A stretch of 64,000 nt of DNA from Gremmenia infestans (taxonomy: Eukaryota > Ascomycota > Leotiomycetes > Helotiales > Hamatocanthoscyphaceae). Position 1 is the first letter of the stretch, and the number at the start of each line of letters is the position of its first letter. The notes under the pieces are model-generated. The model saw nothing but the letters and a program-made list of their open reading frames with translations. It had not been told where the DNA came from and ran no database searches. The DNA is taken from assembly GCA_032629725.1 (NCBI GenBank), contig JAFEVB010000002.1, positions 930,001-994,000 of the forward strand, given 5' to 3'. Below, one piece after another: positions 58,131 through 64,000 of the stretch. Made by a program: the position numbers and the translations under genes.

Positions 58131-61100
58131 TATAATACTAGGTAGTAGGTAAATCTTCTTATTATTCTTAATAATACTTATATTCTTATTTTTATTTTTC
58201 TACTTATCTTTCTTATTATCTCCTAACTCTAAACTAAAGACCTAGTATATATACCTCTTTACTAAAGTGTTTTTTAGCCTCTTTAGCTTACTTGATCCCT
58301 TTTTTAATCTAATCTTTCTTATATAATATTATATATTACTAATAATTAATATAGTTATTAATATAAAAAGTATCTTAGGCTATCGGCCTTATATAAAACC
58401 CTCTAGCTAGAATATAAGCACTTCTAAGAATCTCTTCTAGCATTTAGCACCCTTAATCCTATAGTCCTTTAGGCTTCTAGACTTTTAGTACTTTTAGACG
58501 TAAGACTTTAATTATTCTATAGATCGGATAAGGCTTCCTATCTTTCTTTTTAAGCGGATATATATTAAGAAGAAAAACTAGATATAAGATAGGCTTTCTT
58601 TTCACGTCTAGGTTCTCTAGATCAAATACACGCAAGATAGCTTAGATTTTAGCTACCCTCTTTCTATCTAGTAGATTTTATTAGGGTGTCTTATTATCTT
58701 TATACTTATTCTTATCTATTAGTATATCTATTTATACCTAATAGTAATTATTTCAAGGCCCCTTTCTATACTAGCTAGGACTATATCTAATTATCTTACT
58801 TTTAAGGGTATTAGAATTAGATTTATTATAACTATCCACTTTCTAATACTAAGCCGAACCAGCAAATTAGATAGGGTAATTATATAGCTATTTAGGATCT
58901 AGCTTGAATTTCGGCCTCCTAGTAGTAGTAGATGCAGGCTCCTTTTCTAATCGGCGTTCTTAAATAAACTAAGATAAAGCTATTAGGAAACCTCTTAACT
59001 TAGAAGCTTTCTAAGCCTTAGTAGCTAAAGTAGTAACGTTTAGATTAAATTTTATAGCTATAAAAGATAGTCTAAGCTTATATGCTAATAGAGAGCATTT
59101 CTATGCACTAATTTATAATAGTTATACTATAACTATTATCTATTATCTCTTAGGATTAAATATTATTTTTAATAGATATATTATATAATAGAGTAGCACT
59201 AAGTTTATTGCCCTAAGATTTATATCTTAAGTATTCTATTTAGCTATCTAAGTTAACTACTTATAAATGCTATCTTTCTTATTTATCCTATTAAAAAAGT
59301 CTTTTAAAAGAAATTAGTATAGCGCCTCTATAAACGCGGTATTATATCTATTCGCAGCTCTAAACTAAATAATAAACTTAATATAGTAGTATAGAGCATA
59401 AAATTTAAGGTAGTACTAATAGATATTACTATTTTTTCCTACTAGTTAGTACTTAGTAAAGGTATTCTTATAAGCATCTAATTAAATAAGATATTAATAG
59501 AGGTAGTTTAGTATTTCTTTATTTTATACTTTATAGTTATAAACGAATATAAAGTTAATAAGTGCCTAAGCGTAGAAAAGTGCTAAGAGTATAGTATTAA
59601 CTAGTAATAGAGTAATAACTAGAATAATAATTTAAAGGAGGTTAAGCTTTTTACCCTCTATTATCTAAGATAAGTTACTAAACTTATAGAAATGCTTTAG
59701 TCCTAGGAAGGCCGGTATAAGATTAAAAAGAGCATCTAATAAAACTAGACCAAGTGATTGCTTATAACTTCTATCTAATCTTTTAAAGCTCTTTATAGCT
59801 CTCTCGCTAGATATTAGCTTATAGATTAGCTTAATAATCTAATAAATCAAGTCTTAAAATATACTCTTAAGTAGTTAATAAAGGATATCTATTAAGATAC
59901 TCTTATATATATTAGTATAAGAATGTTTCTAAGTAAAGCATATATTTTAATAGATCTAATTAGAATTAGTTAGAGGAATGTTTTCTATATCTTACTAATT
60001 TATTTAATCTTTTATTTATTTATAGGTGCGTAATAGCTACTTCTCTAGAATGTTTTATAACTTGTTCTATAGCACCTAATATATCCTATACTATCTTAAG
60101 GATTTAATACTAGTAATAAGAACTACTTCTTAATAGTTTACTAAGTGGTTTAAAAGAATTAGATAATAATCCCGAATTTTATTATCTGCACACTAGACTA
60201 GCCACCTACTTTTAGCTAGTTTAGTAAGAGCTATCTATTATTAGTATAGGTTTAGTAAAAAAAGCCTTAGGAACTCACGTGATAATATAATACTTATACT
60301 TTTATAATAAAGCTCTAATTACAGCTTTTATACTATATCTTTATCTAACTTTTTTATAACCTGCTTTAATATTAGTAATAGTATAATAAGTATTATTCCA
60401 GATTAATTTTAGCTATATTATAAAGCCTAAGGCAAATTCGCTAGAATAGCATATAGGGGCTAAGCAGTTATATCCTCTCTATATTAAGTTATTAAAGTTT
60501 TATCTAATCTAATATGCACTAGAATAATCATTCTACTAGAAGGAACTTTCTTTTATATCTTCTACTACTAATCTATAGTATATATCTTATTTTAAACTCT
60601 TTTATACCTATTACTATTATCCTAATACTTCTAAATAGATGCCTAAATAAGATCTTTAGTAAAGGGCTTATAACTAAGTATAAATTCTAAAACTCTTTAA
60701 ATTAGGCGATAATAAAGAATATACTTCTTAGGCTCTCTACTAACTACTTAAGAGTTAACTATAATCTCTTTTATCTCCTACTAATTATTACCTAGTATTC
60801 TATAAGAAATCTTATAGGTTATATATATTAAATCCGCATAGCTATTAATAGCACCATCTATATTTTAAGCATTATTCCTAAGTAATAGCTAGCTAAAGTA
60901 GTTCTTAATAGCAGCTTTACTAACTTAAGCTCTTAAAAACTAATTAGCTAGATTCTAGTTATACTTAGAAATAAAAGGAGCATAGAGTTATTTCTTATTA
61001 AATATTATAGGAGGTATTAGCTAGTCTTTAAGCGGAGTATAGTCTTCCTTTAAGTTATCTAAGATTAAAGTTCTTATAATAGAGCTACTATCTTATTTAT

Positions 61101-61550
61101 TATCTCTAAAGAAGATATATTAGATTACTACGCTACTATCGCTTTTTAGAAAGCTATCCTATATCTTATTTAAGTCTAATACGTCTATATTACTATATTT
61201 GTTTAGGTTTAGTATATTAATATCTATTCTATCTTACGCGTCTAGTAGTAGCTATATAAAAGGAGGGATCTAAAGCGCGCTTAGTACTCTAAAATCTGCG
61301 AATTCGTCTTTAATACTCTCTATACCTATTTTATTAGCTACTTATTTATTAGCCTATAATAATAAGCTAGCGTTCTAAATAACTAACTACCTAGAATATT
61401 ATACGCCTCTTTCTCTTTTAGCTACTCGTATATTAACTTCTCTAATAAACATATTAGCATCTGCTCTATATTATAATTATCACCTACCTGCATATTCTTA
61501 TCTATCTTAAACCTATCTTCGTCTGCTCTATTATAATATAAGAAGGAGAA

Positions 61551-62038
61551 TGTTACTAGTATTATACCTAAAAGGCTAGGTTGATCTTTTATTATATATA
61601 GAAGGTTTTATTCTTTTAAAACTACGCATTTATATTTAGTAATACCCTATAGTATCCTATACTTCTATAACAATCGCCTAGCCTACATAGTGCTAGGGTA
61701 AGTCTTATGACTTAAGTAGGTCCCTGGACCTAGATTGTCGTTAGGTTAATATTAGTATCTATCGATAGATCACTAGTTGCTATACTTAGGAGTATAGCTT
61801 ATTATAAAGTATAAAGTAATAAGCGTGTATTAGAAAATACTATTTAAGTTAAGCATAAAGCTTCTATCTAATAGGTAATAACCTAGTCTTATATAGAACC
61901 TTTATATCCTAGATTATATAGATTATTCTAATCCTACTAATCCCGGATTATATAGATTATTGCGATCTAAATAATCTATCTATATAATATATTATATAGC
62001 TAGCTAACTAATATACGTAGTTATTATACTAGTTACTA
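61551..62038 (-). repeat. Probable 3' LTR of the gypsy element
   Basis: Bounded by inverted ends: TGTTACTAGTAT at 61,551 and ATACTAGTTACTA at about 62,026-62,038, where the expected terminal CA appears as TA, as RIP would cause. A purine-rich tract on the - strand (AGAAGAAAAAAGG, about 62,045-62,060) directly precedes it, as a polypurine tract should. Length about 490 bases. The partner LTR would lie beyond the window. Confidence 0.55.
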
Positions 62039-64000
62039 TAAAGGAACCTTTTTTCTTCTAGGGGTTCTTCTATGCCTAGCGAACTAGATATTAAGCCTAA
62101 GGTCCCCTAGTTATATGTTTCTTTATATTAGGTAGACCTTATCCCCCTTTTTAAGCATAGGTTCTATACTACGTTTTCCGTTGTAGTATAACGCTGCTCT
62201 CTTTATAAAGAATGCTAGGTCGCTAGCTAGTTCCTCCTAAAGTGCTTTAAGATTTTCTACCTATATAGTCGCGGATTAGTTATCTACTCCTAAGGTTATC
62301 GCAGAGCGGTAGGCCTTAGGGGTTATAACTATAATTCGCGTATGCTAGTAAGATCTTTATATTTTCCGCAGCTAATATATTATATGCAAACTAGGCAAGT
62401 AGTAGAAGTCCTACCTAGTTATTCTACTTATAGTTTATATAATACTAGATATATATTTCTATTATCTAATTTATCTATTTAGTTTATCTATTGGTTTATA
62501 GGTAAAAACTTATTAATAGTTTCCTTTTAATACCTAGTAAAGCTATAAATGCTATCTAGAATTTTAAAGTAAAGAGCTAATCTTTATCTAATATAATTTC
62601 TTCTAGCGCGCTATAGTTTACTACTACTACTTAGAGAAATGCCTAGGCTAAGTCTTTAGCTATGCTTAACTTCTTATAGGGTATTATATAGGTGTATTTT
62701 ATTAACCTATCTATAATAACTAGGATAGAATCGTATTCTACTCCTATTATTAGATCCTTGATAGTAGTAGTTTAACTATAAAGTCCTATATAATAGATAT
62801 CTAGGAGTCTTTAGTATATTAGGTAATTATATTATACTATATAGGGGCATATTATAATACCTTATTCTATATATAAGTATCGCACTTGCTAATAACCTTC
62901 TTAACTATTATTTGTATGCCTAGGAAATAGTATCTCCGCAAGAGCCTTTCCTAGGTTCTAGTGTTTCCCTAATATCTATAAGCTAGTAGCTTATATTATT
63001 CCTTAATAAATTCTTTTTAGATACTCTTAGGGATATATATCTTATTCTTATATAGTAGGAGCCCCTCTATATTCTTCTAGAAGTATTATAAGATGCCTTC
63101 TGCTACTATATCCCCTTTATATACTAATCTGATTTTATCTATAAATAGGTTGCTATTAATATGGTCGCGCTGCGATTTATTATTTATTTAGGATAAGGTT
63201 ATTACCGTTTTCCTAGAAGATCGTAACGCCCTTTATTTCCTCTTTTACCTTATATCCTAGCTTCCGACTTAGTGCGTTAGCGCGTGCATTCTCTATCCCC
63301 TTTATATATTTAATCTATAAGTTATAGGTAGCAAGTGTCTCTACCTACCTTATCTATTGCCTATTTAAGTCTTTAGTCGTAGTAAAGCTAATAAGATTCT
63401 TATGATTAGTAAGAATTATTACTAGGAAGTTAGCCCTCTAAAGGTAAACCCTCTATTCCTATAATGCTTTAACTATTACTAGGAGTTCCTTATTATATAT
63501 ATTATAGTTAAGTTCTATAGACTATTTTTCTAGAGTAGTATGCTACTAGATGCTAGCTGCTATCCTTATATTTCTATATAAGCACTCCCCCTATTACCTT
63601 ATCTAACGCGTCTATCTCTGCTATTAACTTAAGTTCTAGCTAGAAGTTCTAGCGGATAGGTTCCTCTATAAAGGCCTACTTTAGCTCTTAGAATGCCTTT
63701 TCCGCTTCGTCTATCTATTTAAACTTTTTCTCCTTTTTTATTAGGTCTATAAGTAGTAGAGCCTTCTTTAAATATAACTTAATAAACTTCTAGTAGAAGT
63801 TTGCAAATCCTAGGAAAGATTGCACCTGTTTAACTATAGTTAGCGTTTTCCTAGGTAATAATTGCTTAGACCTTTTTAGGGTCTAGGCCGATTTTCCCTA
63901 GCGTAATTATATAGCCTAGAAAGGTGATTTCTTTTATATAGAAGTTATACTTAGATAGCTTTAGGCGGAATCCCTTTACTACGAGTGCTTCTAAGACCTA
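61551..64000 (-). mobile_element. Ty3/gypsy LTR retrotransposon, RIP-inactivated, truncated by window end
   Basis: Read on the - strand, pol remnants appear in the canonical gypsy order. Near 63,970-63,860 there is GFRLKLSKYNFYIKEITFLGYII followed by GKIGLDPKKV, the RT thumb and connection region. RNase H follows, then the integrase H2C2 region ending VKKVISKCDT (about 62,890). The integrase core reads YDSILVIIDRLIKYTYIIPY (about 62,720), and the integrase tail MLKKGDKVYLI (about 62,140). Stops are TAA/TAG throughout. The element ends at a probable 3' LTR (61,551-62,038). The gag and most of RT lie beyond 64,000. Domain order RT-RNaseH-IN identifies Ty3/gypsy rather than Ty1/copia. Confidence 0.85.

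Larger units (their letters stand above)
51792..64000. other. RIP-mutated AT-rich transposon island
   Basis: From directly after the helicase stop to the window end the sequence is dominated by TA, TTA and CTA words, with CpA and TpG conspicuously scarce, and no frame stays open. Stops occur as TAA and TAG where degenerate retroelement frames need Gln or Trp, which is what RIP produces (CpA to TpA on both strands). It contains the retroelement remnants and minisatellites listed separately. The stretches not covered by those (51,792-53,300; 56,000-58,000; 58,150-61,550) hold no gene I can recognise and are probably older, more heavily mutated repeats. Confidence 0.88.

Noticed and set aside
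51792..64000. Mitochondrial DNA insertion or centromere as explanation of the AT-rich block
   Set aside because: Gypsy integrase/RT motifs with CpA-to-TpA type stops fit a RIP-inactivated transposon island; no mitochondrial genes were seen. A centromeric location cannot be excluded from sequence alone.

Overview
The window is nuclear DNA of a filamentous ascomycete (Pezizomycotina). The evidence is the short 44-165 base GT-AG introns with CTAAC/CTGAC-type branch sites, a class III-type chitin synthase, a ccg-6-like GPI protein, and a block with the hallmarks of RIP (repeat-induced point mutation). The gene repertoire fits Leotiomycetes best, but that placement is an inference without a database search.

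Layout. About 0.7-8.9 kb carries four housekeeping genes on the + strand: chitin synthase, the NEDD8-conjugating enzyme UBC12, mitochondrial ketol-acid reductoisomerase (Ilv5) and a PLP-dependent threonine dehydratase/serine racemase-like enzyme. A Gre2-like reductase follows at 12.1-13.2 kb inside gene-poor DNA. A small GPI-anchored wall protein lies at 15.8-16.4 kb (-), followed by nearly 5 kb without a convincing gene. From 21.4 kb come an SDR enzyme (-), a broken thiol methyltransferase-like pseudogene (+) and an OTU deubiquitinase (-). An MFS drug:H+ antiporter (+) then overlaps tail-to-tail with a homeodomain-like/C2H2 regulator (-). A tRNA-Leu(AAG) with an intron sits at 30.3 kb.

From 31.2 to 46.6 kb all genes are on the - strand: a propionyl/acetyl-CoA synthetase-like ligase, mitochondrial SHMT, ribosomal protein L19 and the giant translational regulator GCN1. 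GCN1 diverges from a DHX29/YLR419W-type RNA helicase (46.8-51.8 kb, +) across a 210-base shared promoter. L19, GCN1 and the helicase therefore form a translation-related block. Branched-chain amino-acid synthesis (Ilv5), threonine/serine catabolism and SHMT are the other metabolic theme.

From just past the helicase stop codon (51,791) to the window end, composition changes abruptly to TpA-rich, CpA/TpG-poor DNA full of stop codons. It holds decayed retroelements: a LINE-like gag fragment (+), a gypsy-like RT trace (+) and a clear Ty3/gypsy pol with its 3' LTR (-). It also holds a minisatellite family present in both orientations. This is a classic RIP-inactivated transposon island.

Exon boundaries were read by eye from splice signals, reading frame and family motifs. 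Individual coordinates may be off by a base, most likely near 35.7 and 37.2 kb. I did not find a convincing undescribed biological system. The most checkable oddities are the stop-free GC-AG intron inside the active-site loop of the dehydratase, the anomalous L19 5' splice structure, the methyltransferase pseudogene, and the knife-edge RIP boundary.
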